Below the pieces are notes generated by a model. That model did no database searches, was not told the origin of the DNA, and worked only from the letters and a program-made list of their open reading frames with translations. From the NCBI RefSeq assembly GCF_021287135.1, contig NZ_JAJTBB010000027.1:1-58848 (forward strand): a stretch of DNA of 58,848 nucleotides. Reading direction: 5' to 3'. The translations under genes and the position numbers were made by a program. Shown here one piece after another: positions 27,019-36,580 of the stretch (position 1 is the first letter of the stretch; each line of letters begins with the position of its first letter). Source of the DNA: Acidovorax sp. (GTDB lineage Bacteria; Pseudomonadota; Gammaproteobacteria; Burkholderiales; Burkholderiaceae_C).

Positions 27019-28995
27019 ATGAGCCTGCTCAACGTCGGCGCCCGCGCGCTGCTGGCCAACCAGGTGGCGCTGCAGACGGCGGGCCACAACATTGCCAACG
27101 TCAACACCGCGGGGTACTCGCGGCAGACCGTGGTGCTGCAGACCGTGCAGGGGCAGTTCACCGGTGGCGGCTACATCGGGCAGGGCGTGGACGTGCAGAC
27201 CATCCTGCGCAACCAGAGCGAGCTGCTCACGCGCCAGTCGGCCACGGCGGGTTCGGTGCAGTCCGCCGACATCGTGCGCGCGGAGCGCCTGCGCCAGCTG
27301 CAGGAGGTCTTCAGCGGCGGCACGGGCGGGCTGGGGGCGGCCATCAACGACATGATGAACGCGTTCACGGACGTGGTAGGCGCCCCCACCGACATCACCG
27401 CCCGCACGGTGGCGCTCACCCGCATGGACGAAACCGCCGCGCGCATGCGCTCTGCGGCCGACCGCATCAACGAGATCCAGTACACCGTCTCGGAGCAGCT
27501 GCAAAGCAGCATCACCGCGGTGAACAGCCTGGCCGAGCAGATGGCCAACGTGAACGAGCAGATCGCGCGCGCCCAGGGCAACGGGCAGACGCCCAACGAC
27601 CTGCTGGACCGGCGCGACCAGATCATCCGCGAGATCAACCAGTACGTGCAGACCACGCAGATCCCCGCCGATGACGGCACGGTGGGCCTGTTCGTGGCCG
27701 GCAGCCAGCCGCTGGTGCTGGGCACCACCGCCACCAGCCTGTCGGTAGGCGACGCCACGGCCTTCCCCGGCAGCGGCCAGACCAAGCTGTTCTTCAACCG
27801 GCCCGGCGCCTCGCCCATCGAGATGGACGAGAACGTGCTGGGCGGCGGCTCCATGTCCGGGCTGCTGCGCTTCAGCAACAACGACCTGGCCGAGGGCCGC
27901 AACCTGCTCGGGCGCATGGCCATGGCCATCGGCATGTCCATGAACGAGCAGCACAACCTGGGCCTCACGCTCGACGGCGCCATGGGCAAGGACCTGTTCG
28001 CCCTGCCCACCAGCATGCCGGGCCACACCAACGGCGCCGGCGTGGGCACCGTGTCGTTCACCGGCCCCACGCAGTTCGCCGCGTCGGACTACGAGATCCG
28101 CTTCACCACCGGCACGGCCGGCCAGGTGGTGCGGCTGTCCGACGGCAAGTCCACGCCGTTCACCGACGCCGCGAACCTGGCCACCCTGCAGATCGACGGG
28201 CTCAACTTCAACCTGACGACGCCGGGCAACCCGGGCGAGCGCATGCTGTTCAAGCCGTTCAGCACGGCCGCAGCCAGCATGCAGGCCCTGGTGTATTCGC
28301 CGCGCGATCTGGCGGTGGCCAACCCCGTCAACGCGGCCATGGGCACGTCCAACAGCGGCACCCTGCAGCTGGCGGGCCTGAAGGCCACGGGCCTGCCCAA
28401 CCCGCCCGGGCTGGTGCTGCCGCCCAACGCCAACCCTGCGGCGGTGCCCCCCATCCTGGGCGGCATCCAGCTGCGGTTCACGGCCGGCCCGCCGACAACC
28501 TACGACGTGCTCGACCGCGGCACCTCGCCGCCCACCACCGTGGCGGCCGCGCAGCCCTACACGCCCGGCGCGCCCATTTCGATCAACGGCTGGGAGATCA
28601 AGCTGCAGGGCACGCCCAACACCGGCGACACCGTGGTCGTCGGCAACGCCATGGACCCGCAGTACGGCGACATGTACACGCGCAATTCCGGCAACGCCAG
28701 CGCGCTCATGGGGTTGCGCGACGTGAAGATGTTCGACGACTCCACGCTGTCCGACGGGTTCGCGGGCGCCATTGCCCAGGTGGGCACGCGCACGCAAAGC
28801 GCGCTGTATGCCGCGGATCTCTCGTCCACCATCGCCGCGAACCTGGAGCGCGACCGCACGGCGATCTCGGGCGTCAATCTGGACGAGGAGGCCGCCAAGC
28901 TGATCCAATACCAGCAGGCCTACCAGGCATCTTCCAAGATGATCCAGATCGCGCAGAACATCTTTGACTCGCTGATCCAGGGCATGGGCCGCTAA
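27019..28995 (+). CDS. flgK: Flagellar hook-associated protein 1, FlgK
   Basis: FlgK is the first junction protein between hook and filament. The 658-residue protein has the N-terminal rod/hook motif (ALQTAGHNIANVNTAGYSRQ), a long helical region with NVNEQIARAQGNGQTPNDLL, variable surface domains, and the C-terminal motif (DEEAAKLIQYQQAYQASSKM). Its export chaperone is FlgN, encoded upstream. flgL follows after 25 bases. Confidence 0.97.
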   Translation: MSLLNVGARALLANQVALQTAGHNIANVNTAGYSRQTVVLQTVQGQFTGGGYIGQGVDVQTILRNQSELLTRQSATAGSVQSADIVRAERLRQLQEVFSGGTGGLGAAINDMMNAFTDVVGAPTDITARTVALTRMDETAARMRSAADRINEIQYTVSEQLQSSITAVNSLAEQMANVNEQIARAQGNGQTPNDLLDRRDQIIREINQYVQTTQIPADDGTVGLFVAGSQPLVLGTTATSLSVGDATAFPGSGQTKLFFNRPGASPIEMDENVLGGGSMSGLLRFSNNDLAEGRNLLGRMAMAIGMSMNEQHNLGLTLDGAMGKDLFALPTSMPGHTNGAGVGTVSFTGPTQFAASDYEIRFTTGTAGQVVRLSDGKSTPFTDAANLATLQIDGLNFNLTTPGNPGERMLFKPFSTAAASMQALVYSPRDLAVANPVNAAMGTSNSGTLQLAGLKATGLPNPPGLVLPPNANPAAVPPILGGIQLRFTAGPPTTYDVLDRGTSPPTTVAAAQPYTPGAPISINGWEIKLQGTPNTGDTVVVGNAMDPQYGDMYTRNSGNASALMGLRDVKMFDDSTLSDGFAGAIAQVGTRTQSALYAADLSSTIAANLERDRTAISGVNLDEEAAKLIQYQQAYQASSKMIQIAQNIFDSLIQGMGR

Positions 28996-29020
28996 CGGCC
29001 GAACCAATGGGAGCTAGGAC

Positions 29021-30274
29021 ATGAGCAACACCATCTACCGCCTTGGCACGGCCAACATGTACGACAACGCGTTGCGCAATCTGGGCGCGCGGCAGACTTC
29101 CCTGTCCAACCTGCAGGAGAACCTGACCTCCGGCAAGCGGGTGGTGCGCGCCAGCGACGATCCAGTGTCGGCGGCGCAGGCCGAGCGTGCCATCAACCGG
29201 CTCTCGCGCATCCAGACCGAGCAGCGCGCGCTGGAAACCCAGCGCAACGCCATCGCCCAGGCCGAGTCCTCGCTGGGCGACGCGGTGGACCTGATCCAGA
29301 AGTTCCGCGAGCTGGTGGTCAACGCCGGCGACGGCACCCTCACGCCCAACGACCGCACCACCATTGCCAACCAGCTGCAAGGCCTGCGCGAGCAGCTGGT
29401 GGAGGTGGCCAACCGCAAGGACACCAACGGCATTCCGCTGCTGGGCGCCCTGGGCAGCGCCCTGGCGCCGTTCCTGGGGCCCATGAGCTCCTCGCCGGAC
29501 TACAGCTTCGCCGGGCTGCCGGGCCAGGCTGCCAGCAGCGGCGTGGCCATTCCGGGCACGCTGGATGGCGACGCCACCTTCATGTTCGACCCGCAGCGCG
29601 ACGGCGTCTACACGGCCGGCGTCAGCACCATCCCCACCGGCCGCGCCCTCAACACCTCGGCCATCAAGCCCGTGGACACGAGCCTGGTCACAGGGGACAA
29701 CTACACCATTACCTTCAGCGCCGTGGGCCCCGGCGCCACGACCGGCACCACCACCGCCACCTACACGATCACCAACACCACCACCGGTGCGGTGTCCGCG
29801 CCCGTCGTGGTGCCCGACTTCCCGTCGGACAAGCCGATGTCGGTTTCCGTGGCGGGCATTCCCGGACTGCAGTTCGACATCAAGGGCACGCCCGCCAACG
29901 GCGACACCATCACGCTCAAGCCCAGCCCCAGCATGTTCAGCACCATGGACGCCGCGATCAACGGGCTGCGCTTTTCACCCGACAGCAACGCCGCGGCCCA
30001 GGTGGTCGGGCAGGCGCTGGGCAACATGGACATCGGCCTGGAGCGCATCCACAACATGCGGGGCTACGCCGGCGAGCTGCTCAACCGGGCGGACCGCATC
30101 ACCGGCGACCAGGAAAAGCGCTCCATCCAGCTCGAAGGCGACCGCTCGCGCGCCGAGGATCTCGATATGATCAAGGGCATTTCGGACTTCCAGAACCAGC
30201 AGGTGGGCTACGAGGCTGCGCTCAAGTCCTACGCGCAGGTTCAGAAGCTGTCCCTGTTCAACTTCATCGGTTGA
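29021..30274 (+). CDS. flgL: Flagellar hook-associated protein 3, FlgL
   Basis: FlgL is the second junction protein. The N-terminus (LGTANMYDNALRNLGARQ) and the LQENLTSGKRVVRASDDPVS segment are typical and resemble flagellin; the C-terminus (DMIKGISDFQNQQVGYEAAL) matches too. The 417-residue length is usual for this group. The ATG has GGAG upstream. It ends the flagellar structural operon. Confidence 0.96.
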   Translation: MSNTIYRLGTANMYDNALRNLGARQTSLSNLQENLTSGKRVVRASDDPVSAAQAERAINRLSRIQTEQRALETQRNAIAQAESSLGDAVDLIQKFRELVVNAGDGTLTPNDRTTIANQLQGLREQLVEVANRKDTNGIPLLGALGSALAPFLGPMSSSPDYSFAGLPGQAASSGVAIPGTLDGDATFMFDPQRDGVYTAGVSTIPTGRALNTSAIKPVDTSLVTGDNYTITFSAVGPGATTGTTTATYTITNTTTGAVSAPVVVPDFPSDKPMSVSVAGIPGLQFDIKGTPANGDTITLKPSPSMFSTMDAAINGLRFSPDSNAAAQVVGQALGNMDIGLERIHNMRGYAGELLNRADRITGDQEKRSIQLEGDRSRAEDLDMIKGISDFQNQQVGYEAALKSYAQVQKLSLFNFIG

Positions 30275-30357
30275 GTGTGTCGATCCCCGGGCGGGCCTCC
30301 CGCGGCCGCGGCAGATGCCGCGCTGCTGGCCCTTCCCTGTTACTTGCCTGAGAGCAC

Positions 30358-31590
30358 ATGGTCCAATCTGTCCTTGGCCGCCTGATCCTGGGCTACCGCC
30401 CCCTGTGGAGCCGCGCGCGCAAGCTCGCCGGCATCCAGCTGTACGTGCACAGCGATGCCTCGGCCATGGTGGACACCGCCCACCTGCTGCGCACGCTGCA
30501 GGAGCTGTGGACGGCCAGCTCGCCGCCCGTGCTGCTGTCCCCGCAGAACCACCAGCTCCTGTGCGACATGCTGGACAACGCCCCGCGCGGCGCGCCGTGG
30601 ATTGAGGTGCGCGACGGCTGGCTGTCCGACTCCGCCCTGTTTGCGCGGGTGAAGGCAGCGCACCAGCGCGGCCTGAAGCTGGTGTGGCGTGGCGAACTGG
30701 GCCGCCTGCCCGAGCCGGAAGTGGCCCAGTGCTTTGACAACAGCCTGCTCAGCCTGCGCCCCGAGGATGCCGTGGCGGCCCTCAAGCCCCCGCCGGTGCG
30801 CGCGGGCGGTGCGCCCGCGCAGCCGCCGCGCACCGCCAACCCGCTGCTGGCGGGCCAGATGTACGAGAACATCGAGAGCCGGGCGCTCATGGAGCAGTGC
30901 CTGGACCATGCGGGCGCCCTGGCACTGGCCGGCTGGCCCGCGGAAGACGTGCTCTACAGCCTGCGCCACCAGCCGCAGCAGCCGTCGCACGCGGTGATCT
31001 TCAAGTTGATGAAGGCCATCGACGCCGAGCAGTCGCTGGAAACGTTCGAGGACATCCTCGGGCAGGACCCCATCCTGGCCTATCGGTTCATGGTCTACAC
31101 CAACTCCGCGGCCCTGGGCCTGCGCACGGGCATCGATTCGCTGCGCCGCGGCCTGGTGATGATGGGCTACGGCTCCATTGGCCGCTGGCTGTCCGACCAG
31201 CTGCCCCATGCCAGCAACGACCCCAACATGCAGCCCGTGCGCGAGTCCATGGTGATGCGCGCGCGGCTCATGGCGCAGCTGCTCGACGCAGGCATCGAGA
31301 ACGACCTGCGCCGCGAAATCTACCTGTGCGGCCTGCTGTCGCAGCTGGACGAGTTGCTGGGCGAACCGCTGGGCGCCATCCTGCGGCGCCTGCCGCTGTC
31401 CGAGCGCATCTACGACGCCACGGTGCTGCGCACCGGCCCCTATGCCGGCGGCCTGCAGATGGCCACCGCACTGGAAACCGACGACGCCAGCGCCATCCGC
31501 CACTTGTGCGAAACCCACGAGATGGATCGGGAAGAAGTCAACCGCGCCCTGCTGCGGGTGCTGTCCGATCTGGACGTGGACCGGAAGTGA
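30358..31590 (+). CDS. HDOD-domain protein with degenerate EAL-like N-terminus
   Basis: The C-terminal half (about 205-395) is an HDOD domain (FKLMKAIDAEQSLETFEDIL, DPILAYRFMVYTNSA, GLVMMGYGSIGRWLS), a non-catalytic HD-type signalling fold. The first 150 residues have the layout of the EAL-like part of YuxH-type proteins (VLGRLILGYRPLW at the start) but no EAL or other metal-binding motif, so no c-di-GMP hydrolysis is expected. It follows flgL by 83 bases with no visible terminator, which suggests a role linked to motility; the role itself is unknown. Confidence 0.85.
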   Translation: MVQSVLGRLILGYRPLWSRARKLAGIQLYVHSDASAMVDTAHLLRTLQELWTASSPPVLLSPQNHQLLCDMLDNAPRGAPWIEVRDGWLSDSALFARVKAAHQRGLKLVWRGELGRLPEPEVAQCFDNSLLSLRPEDAVAALKPPPVRAGGAPAQPPRTANPLLAGQMYENIESRALMEQCLDHAGALALAGWPAEDVLYSLRHQPQQPSHAVIFKLMKAIDAEQSLETFEDILGQDPILAYRFMVYTNSAALGLRTGIDSLRRGLVMMGYGSIGRWLSDQLPHASNDPNMQPVRESMVMRARLMAQLLDAGIENDLRREIYLCGLLSQLDELLGEPLGAILRRLPLSERIYDATVLRTGPYAGGLQMATALETDDASAIRHLCETHEMDREEVNRALLRVLSDLDVDRK

Positions 31591-31692
31591 ATTCCCCCTG
31601 AGCCGCTTCGCGCCTTCCCCCAAAGGAGGACGCCACCAGCGGCCTGGCAAAGCCCGTTCCGCGGTGGCACGGGCCGGGGGCTGAGCCCCTTG
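31591..31692. repeat. Family B repeat variant after HDOD gene
   Basis: The copy starts with CCCCCTGAGCCGCTTCGCGC and contains GGCCTGGCAAAGCCCGTTCC, like the copy before flgK. It lies between two converging genes. Confidence 0.65.
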
Positions 31693-31769
31693 CACGCGTC
31701 CGCCGGCGTGTGGCGCGCCGGCTCACGCCCACTCGGACTCCGGCGCGGCGCTCAGAACGTTCTCAGGGC

Positions 31770-33257
31770 CTACCGGCCCTGCTCGGCCCGCACGCGCTCG
31801 AAGGTCTTCCAGAAGGCCGCGTCCTGCGTGGTGGCGAAATTGATGCGCATGAGCGTGCTGGGCTGGCGCTCGGCATGGAAGAGTGCGCCGGGGGCCAGCA
31901 GGTAGCCCTCGTCCAGCATGCGCTGCGCCAGCGCGTCTGTGTCCACGCCGGTTTCCACCCAGCCAAACAGCCCCACCGGCTCCGCCGCAAACGTGCAGCC
32001 CGCGCCCAGCGCCAGCTTCACGCTGCGGGCACGGGCGGCGTCCAGGCGCGTGCGGATGCGTTCGGCATGGCGGCGCAGCTGGCCCTGCTCGATGCACAGG
32101 GCCAGGGCCTTTTCCAGCAGCGCGGGGGTGGTCAGCGTCGCCAGCAGCTTGGTGTCCAGCATCTGCTCCACCAGGGCCGTGGGCGCGGCCATGAAGCCGA
32201 TGCGCCAGTTGGGCGCCAGGATCTTGGCGAACCCGCTCACGTAGATGGTGCGCTGCAAGCCGTCCAGCGCGGTCAGGCGGGTGGCGTGCTCGGGCGCGAT
32301 GTGGCTGTAGGTGTCGTCCTCCACCACGTGGAAGTTGTGCTGGTTGGCCAGTTGCAGGATGCGGTGTGCGCTGCCCGGCGAGAGGCAGTAGCTGGTGGGG
32401 TTGTGGAACACGCTCACGCTCACGTAGAGCTTGGGCTGGTACGCCTCGCAGTATTTGGCCATCACCTCCAGGTCCGGGCCGTCGGCGCGGCGGGGCACGG
32501 GCAGGATGCGCATGCCCAGGGCCGCCAGCCGCGCAAACTCCACGGCCCAGCCGGGCTCCTCCACCATCACCGGGTCGCCCGGGCGCAGCAGGGTGCGGCT
32601 CACGATGTCGAGCGCATGCGTGGCCCCCACCGTGGTGATGATTTGCTCGGGCGCGGCCTGGACGTTGAGCGTGGCCAGCTTCTTGGCCAGCACGCGGCGC
32701 AGCCCGGTGTCGCCCAGCGGCTCGCCGTACTGCAGCGAGAAGTCCTGCAGCGACCGCGTGCTGGTCACCTTGCGCACCGCGGCAGGCATGAAGGTGGACT
32801 CCAGCCAGGCCGGCGGAAACACCCCCATGCCGGGCTGCGGCTTGTCGCTGACCTTGTGGAACATGCCGCGGATCAGCGCGGTGGCATTCACCGGCGGCGC
32901 CCCGCGCGACGGCCCCCGGCCCGCGCCGCGCGCGGCGAACCAGTGGGCCGTGGTCCAGTTGCCCAGGGCGCCCTCGGCCGCGGCAGGGACGGCGTCTTCC
33001 GGGGCGGCGCGCTCGGCCAGCCCCGCCGTCATCTCGCGCACGAAGAAGCCCCGGTTCTTGCGGGCCTCCACCAGGCCCTGCGCCAGCAACTGGTCGTAGG
33101 CGGCCACCACGGTGGAGGGGCTCACGCCGTGCTGCTCGGCACATTGGCGCACGGACGGCAGCCGTGCGCCGGGCGCCAGCAGGCGGTTGCGGATGCGCTC
33201 GCCAAAGCGCGCCGAAAGCTGCTCGGTCAGCGACTGGGTGGGGGTTTTCATCAACAT
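31770..33257 (-). CDS. MocR-type regulator (GntR helix-turn-helix plus aminotransferase domain)
   Basis: The N-terminal winged helix (about 5-75; RLPSVRQCAEQHGVSPSTVV) is fused to a fold-type I aminotransferase domain with a likely PLP lysine near residue 345 (VSGFAKILAPNWRIGF). Proteins of this class usually sense PLP or an amino compound and control a neighbouring gene. The start MLMKTPT was chosen because AAAGG lies seven bases upstream; longer in-frame starts exist. It is divergent from a LysE exporter, its likely target, and direct repeats lie between them. The length of 495 residues is normal. Confidence 0.93.
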   Translation of the reverse strand: MLMKTPTQSLTEQLSARFGERIRNRLLAPGARLPSVRQCAEQHGVSPSTVVAAYDQLLAQGLVEARKNRGFFVREMTAGLAERAAPEDAVPAAAEGALGNWTTAHWFAARGAGRGPSRGAPPVNATALIRGMFHKVSDKPQPGMGVFPPAWLESTFMPAAVRKVTSTRSLQDFSLQYGEPLGDTGLRRVLAKKLATLNVQAAPEQIITTVGATHALDIVSRTLLRPGDPVMVEEPGWAVEFARLAALGMRILPVPRRADGPDLEVMAKYCEAYQPKLYVSVSVFHNPTSYCLSPGSAHRILQLANQHNFHVVEDDTYSHIAPEHATRLTALDGLQRTIYVSGFAKILAPNWRIGFMAAPTALVEQMLDTKLLATLTTPALLEKALALCIEQGQLRRHAERIRTRLDAARARSVKLALGAGCTFAAEPVGLFGWVETGVDTDALAQRMLDEGYLLAPGALFHAERQPSTLMRINFATTQDAAFWKTFERVRAEQGR

Positions 33258-33270
33258 GGCGGCGCCTTTG

Positions 33271-33337
33271 TGTACTGTCATTTCGAGCAATACAGATCAC
33301 AAACTGCGTTGCTGAACTGTACTGGTCGTGTACTGGG
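33271..33337. promoter_or_regulatory. TGTACTG direct repeats, likely MocR operator
   Basis: TGTACTGGT (33318-33326) and TGTACTGGG (33329-33337) are direct repeats set eleven bases apart, one helical turn, and a third copy TGTACTGTC lies at 33271-33279. Known MocR regulators bind such direct repeats in the divergent intergenic region. The three copies flank a possible minus-strand -10 element. Confidence 0.55.
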
Positions 33338-33401
33338 ATCGAAGATTACATTGAACGCCAGACGCTGACAAGATCAAGCCCGGCGCCCCACCCGCTGCCC
33401 C

Positions 33402-34016
33402 ATGACCGCACCCGAACTGACCGCACTGCTGCTGTTTTGCACCGCGATGAGCTTCTCGCCGGGGCCCAACACCACGCTGTCCACCGCGCTGGCAGCCAAC
33501 CTGGGCCTGCGGCGGGCGCTGCGCTTTTGCGTGGCCGTGCCCACGGGCTGGACGCTGCTCATGCTGGCCAGCGGGCTGGGCCTGGGGGCGCTCATCACCG
33601 GCGTGCCGGCCCTGCGCTGGGGCGTGACGCTGCTGGGCGTGGCCTACATGCTGTGGCTGGCCTGGAAGCTGGCCCGCGCCGCACGGCTCACCGAGGTGGA
33701 CAGCAGCCGCCTGAACGTGACCTTCTGGCAGGGCGTGGGCCTGCAGTTCGTGAACATCAAGGCCTGGATGCTGGCGCTCACGCTCAGCGCAGGCTGGGTG
33801 GTGAATGCCGCGGGCCAGCCGGCCCCCAACCCGGGCGAGCGCCTGGCGATCATCTGCGCCGTGATGATGGTGTTTGCCTTTTCCAGCAACTTCGTCTATG
33901 CCCTGGTGGGATCGCTGTTGCGCCAATGGCTGGCGCAAGGGCGCCGCCTGCTGTGGTTCAACCGCGCGCTGGCGGCGGTACTGGTGGCCACCGCCGCCTG
34001 GATGGTGACGCTATGA
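33402..34016 (+). CDS. LysE/RhtB-family amino acid exporter
   Basis: This 204-residue inner-membrane protein has about six hydrophobic helices and the family motif (FSPGPNTTLSTALAANLGLR) at residues 18-37. LysE-family proteins export amino acids or related compounds; the substrate is not readable from sequence. Its stop overlaps the next start (ATGA), and the divergent MocR gene probably regulates it. Confidence 0.9.
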   Translation: MTAPELTALLLFCTAMSFSPGPNTTLSTALAANLGLRRALRFCVAVPTGWTLLMLASGLGLGALITGVPALRWGVTLLGVAYMLWLAWKLARAARLTEVDSSRLNVTFWQGVGLQFVNIKAWMLALTLSAGWVVNAAGQPAPNPGERLAIICAVMMVFAFSSNFVYALVGSLLRQWLAQGRRLLWFNRALAAVLVATAAWMVTL

Positions 34017-34930
34017 GCCCCACACACGAGCGCGAGGCGCTGTTCTGGGGCCTGGTGGGCGTGACGCTGTTCGCGGCCACGCTGCCCATGACGCGGCTGG
34101 CCGTGGGCCCGGCGGATGCGCCCCAGCTGTCCCCCTGGTTCGTCACCTTTGGCCGGGCTGCGGCCGCGGGCCTGCTGTCCGTGGCGTACCTGCGCTGGCA
34201 GCACGTGCGCGGCCGGCTGAACGTGCCGGTGCGGGCGCAGTGGCCCCTGCTCGGCATCACGGCGTTTGGCGTGATCGTCGGGTTTCCGCTGTTTCTTGCG
34301 CTGGCGCTGCGCACCGTGCCCAGCACCCACGGTGCGGTGGTCACGGCGCTGCTGCCGCTGTCCACGGCCGTGCTGGGCGCGCTGTGGTACCGGCAGCGGC
34401 CGTCCGCCGGCTTCTGGGCCTGCGCGCTGGCGGGCAGCGGGCTGGTGCTGGGCTTCATGGCCTGGCGCGCGGGCGGCCTGTACCTGGGCGCGGCCAACCT
34501 TTACCTGCTGGTCGCGATGACCACCGGCGCCTTCGGCTACATCGGCGGTGCGCGCCTCACGCCCCGCCTGGGTGCCGAACAAGCCATCTGCTGGGTGCTG
34601 GCCTGCAGCCTGCCGCTGACGCTGCCCGTGGCGTGGTGGTTTGCGCCGGCCGCACCCGGCGCGATCAGCGCCATGGCCTGGACCGGCTTTGCCTACGTGG
34701 CGCTGTTCTCGATGTGGATCGGCTTCTTCGCGTGGTACCGCGCACTGGCGCTGGGCGCCGTGCGGGTGAGCCAGATCCAGCTGGTGCAGCCCTTTCTGAG
34801 CCTGCTGTTCGCCGTGCCGCTGGCGGGCGAGCGGCTGGACGCCACCACGCTGGTGTTTGCGCTGGCCGTGATCGCCACGGTGTACCTGGGCAAGAAAATG
34901 CCCATCCAACCCGCCCGGAACCCCGCATGA
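34013..34930 (+). CDS. EamA-family (DMT) transporter
   Basis: The 305-residue protein has ten predicted membrane helices in two repeated EamA halves, as in drug/metabolite exporters (ALRTVPSTHGAVVTALLPLS in the first, RVSQIQLVQPFLSLLFAV in the second). It is translationally coupled to the LysE gene by a four-base overlap and to the cupin gene downstream by another, so three genes form one operon. The substrate is unknown. Confidence 0.9.
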   Translation: MSPTHEREALFWGLVGVTLFAATLPMTRLAVGPADAPQLSPWFVTFGRAAAAGLLSVAYLRWQHVRGRLNVPVRAQWPLLGITAFGVIVGFPLFLALALRTVPSTHGAVVTALLPLSTAVLGALWYRQRPSAGFWACALAGSGLVLGFMAWRAGGLYLGAANLYLLVAMTTGAFGYIGGARLTPRLGAEQAICWVLACSLPLTLPVAWWFAPAAPGAISAMAWTGFAYVALFSMWIGFFAWYRALALGAVRVSQIQLVQPFLSLLFAVPLAGERLDATTLVFALAVIATVYLGKKMPIQPARNPA

Positions 34931-35256
34931 AACTGGAGCACATTCCCTTCCACACCACCGAGTGGGCCCAGGTCCCGCGCGAGGAAAAGAGCGCGCAGGC
35001 CGGCCAGGCATTCTGGCGCACGCAGCAGTGGGGCGACCTGCGCGTGCGGATGGTGGAATACACGCCCGGCTATGTTTCCGACCATTGGTGCGTCAAGGGA
35101 CACGTGCTGCTGTGCCTGCAAGGCGAGCTGCATACCGAATTGGCCGACGGCCGGGTGTTCACCCTCACACCGGGCATGAGCTACCAGGTGGCCGACAATG
35201 CGGAACCCCACCGGTCCACGGCGCCCCGGGGCGCCACCCTGTTCGTGGTGGACTGA
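34927..35256 (+). CDS. DHCW-motif cupin protein
   Basis: This 109-residue protein has a single cupin fold with VSDHWCVKGHVLLCLQGEL, the motif that gives the DHCW cupin family its name, and the closing YQVADNAEPHRS. Metal binding through the histidines is likely; the substrate is unknown. Its ATG overlaps the stop of the transporter gene. Confidence 0.85.
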   Translation: MKLEHIPFHTTEWAQVPREEKSAQAGQAFWRTQQWGDLRVRMVEYTPGYVSDHWCVKGHVLLCLQGELHTELADGRVFTLTPGMSYQVADNAEPHRSTAPRGATLFVVD

Positions 35257-35359
35257 CGCACCACCCGCCCCGGCACCGCCTTGCGTTTCTGGATCCATTG
35301 TTTTGTGATGAGCCCCTTGCAGCACCGTGCGGCCCGCTGCAGCCCTTAGGAGAACGAGA

Positions 35360-36577
35360 GTGAAGATGAACGACCTGCCCCACACCGCCACCAGCGCCTG
35401 GACCCTGGCGCGCCGCGCCGAGCGCATGAACCCCTCGGTCATCCGCGAAATCCTGAAGGTCACCGAGAAGCCCGGCATCATCAGCCTGGCCGGCGGCCTG
35501 CCCGCGCCCAAGACCTTTCCGGTCTCCGCCTTTGCCGAGGCGTCCGCCGCCGTGCTGGCCAACGACGGCCCGGCCGCCCTGCAGTACGCCGCCAGCGAAG
35601 GCTACGGCCCGCTGCGCCAGGCGATTGCCGACTTCCTGCCCTGGGACGTCAACCCGGACCAGGTCCTCATCACCACCGGCTCGCAGCAGGCGCTGGACCT
35701 GATCGCCAAGGTGCTCATCGACACGGACAGCCGCGTGCTGGTGGAGACGCCCACCTACCTGGGCGCGCTGCAGGCCTTCACGCCCATGGAGCCCGCCGTG
35801 GTGTCCGTGGACAGCGACGATGAAGGCGTGCTCATCGACGACCTGCGCGCCAAGGTGGGCACGGGCGCCGACAAGGCGCGTTTCCTGTACGTGCTGCCCA
35901 ACTTCCAGAACCCCACCGGCCGCACCATGAGCGATGCCCGCCGCGCTGCGCTGGTGAAGGCCGCGGCCGAGCTGAACCTGCCGCTGGTGGAAGACAACCC
36001 CTATGGCGACCTGTGGTTCGACAACCCGCCGCCCGCGCCGCTCACGGCCCGCAACCCCGAGGGCTGCATCTACATGGGCTCGTTCTCCAAGGTGCTGGCC
36101 CCCGGCCTGCGCCTGGGCTTCATCGTGGCGCCCAAGGCCGTGTACCCCAAGCTGCTGCAAGCCAAGCAGGCCGCCGACCTGCACACCCCCGGCTACAACC
36201 AGCGCCTGGTGGCCGAGGTGATGAAGGGCAACTTCCTGGACCGCCACGTGCCCACCATCCGCGCGCTGTACAAGGAGCAGTGCGAGGCCATGCTGGCCGC
36301 GCTGACGAAGGAAATGGCGGGCCTCGATGTGCAGTGGAACCGCCCCGACGGCGGCATGTTCCTGTGGGTGCGCCTGCCCGATGGCATGAGCGCGATCGAC
36401 CTGCTGCCCAAGGCGGTGGAGCGCAACGTGGCCTTCGTGCCCGGCGCAGCCTTCTACGCCGACCATGCGGACCAGCGCACGCTGCGGCTGTCCTTCGTCA
36501 CCTCAACCAAGGAGCAGATCGCCGCCGGCATTGCCGCCCTGGCTTCTGCCGTGCGCGACAGCCTGCAAGGCCGCTAA
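35360..36577 (+). CDS. PLP-dependent aminotransferase, 2-aminoadipate (LysN) type
   Basis: The fold-type I enzyme has the PLP lysine at residue 244 (GSFSKVLAPGLRLGF), LPNFQNPTGRTMS and ISLAGGLPAPKTFP, a set typical of LysN-like and aromatic or branched-chain aminotransferases. Exact substrate cannot be assigned. The start is probably the GTG seven bases after AGGAG; an ATG six bases later is possible. It is followed after three bases by a GST gene. The length of about 405 residues is normal. Confidence 0.9.
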   Translation: MKMNDLPHTATSAWTLARRAERMNPSVIREILKVTEKPGIISLAGGLPAPKTFPVSAFAEASAAVLANDGPAALQYAASEGYGPLRQAIADFLPWDVNPDQVLITTGSQQALDLIAKVLIDTDSRVLVETPTYLGALQAFTPMEPAVVSVDSDDEGVLIDDLRAKVGTGADKARFLYVLPNFQNPTGRTMSDARRAALVKAAAELNLPLVEDNPYGDLWFDNPPPAPLTARNPEGCIYMGSFSKVLAPGLRLGFIVAPKAVYPKLLQAKQAADLHTPGYNQRLVAEVMKGNFLDRHVPTIRALYKEQCEAMLAALTKEMAGLDVQWNRPDGGMFLWVRLPDGMSAIDLLPKAVERNVAFVPGAAFYADHADQRTLRLSFVTSTKEQIAAGIAALASAVRDSLQGR

Positions 36578-36580
36578 GCC

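Noticed and set aside
24682-29007. Very long open frame of 1441 codons on the minus strand
   Set aside because: It lies opposite flgI, flgJ and flgK, is rich in His, Gly, Arg and Ala, and has no domain pattern; it is a shadow of GC-rich coding DNA.
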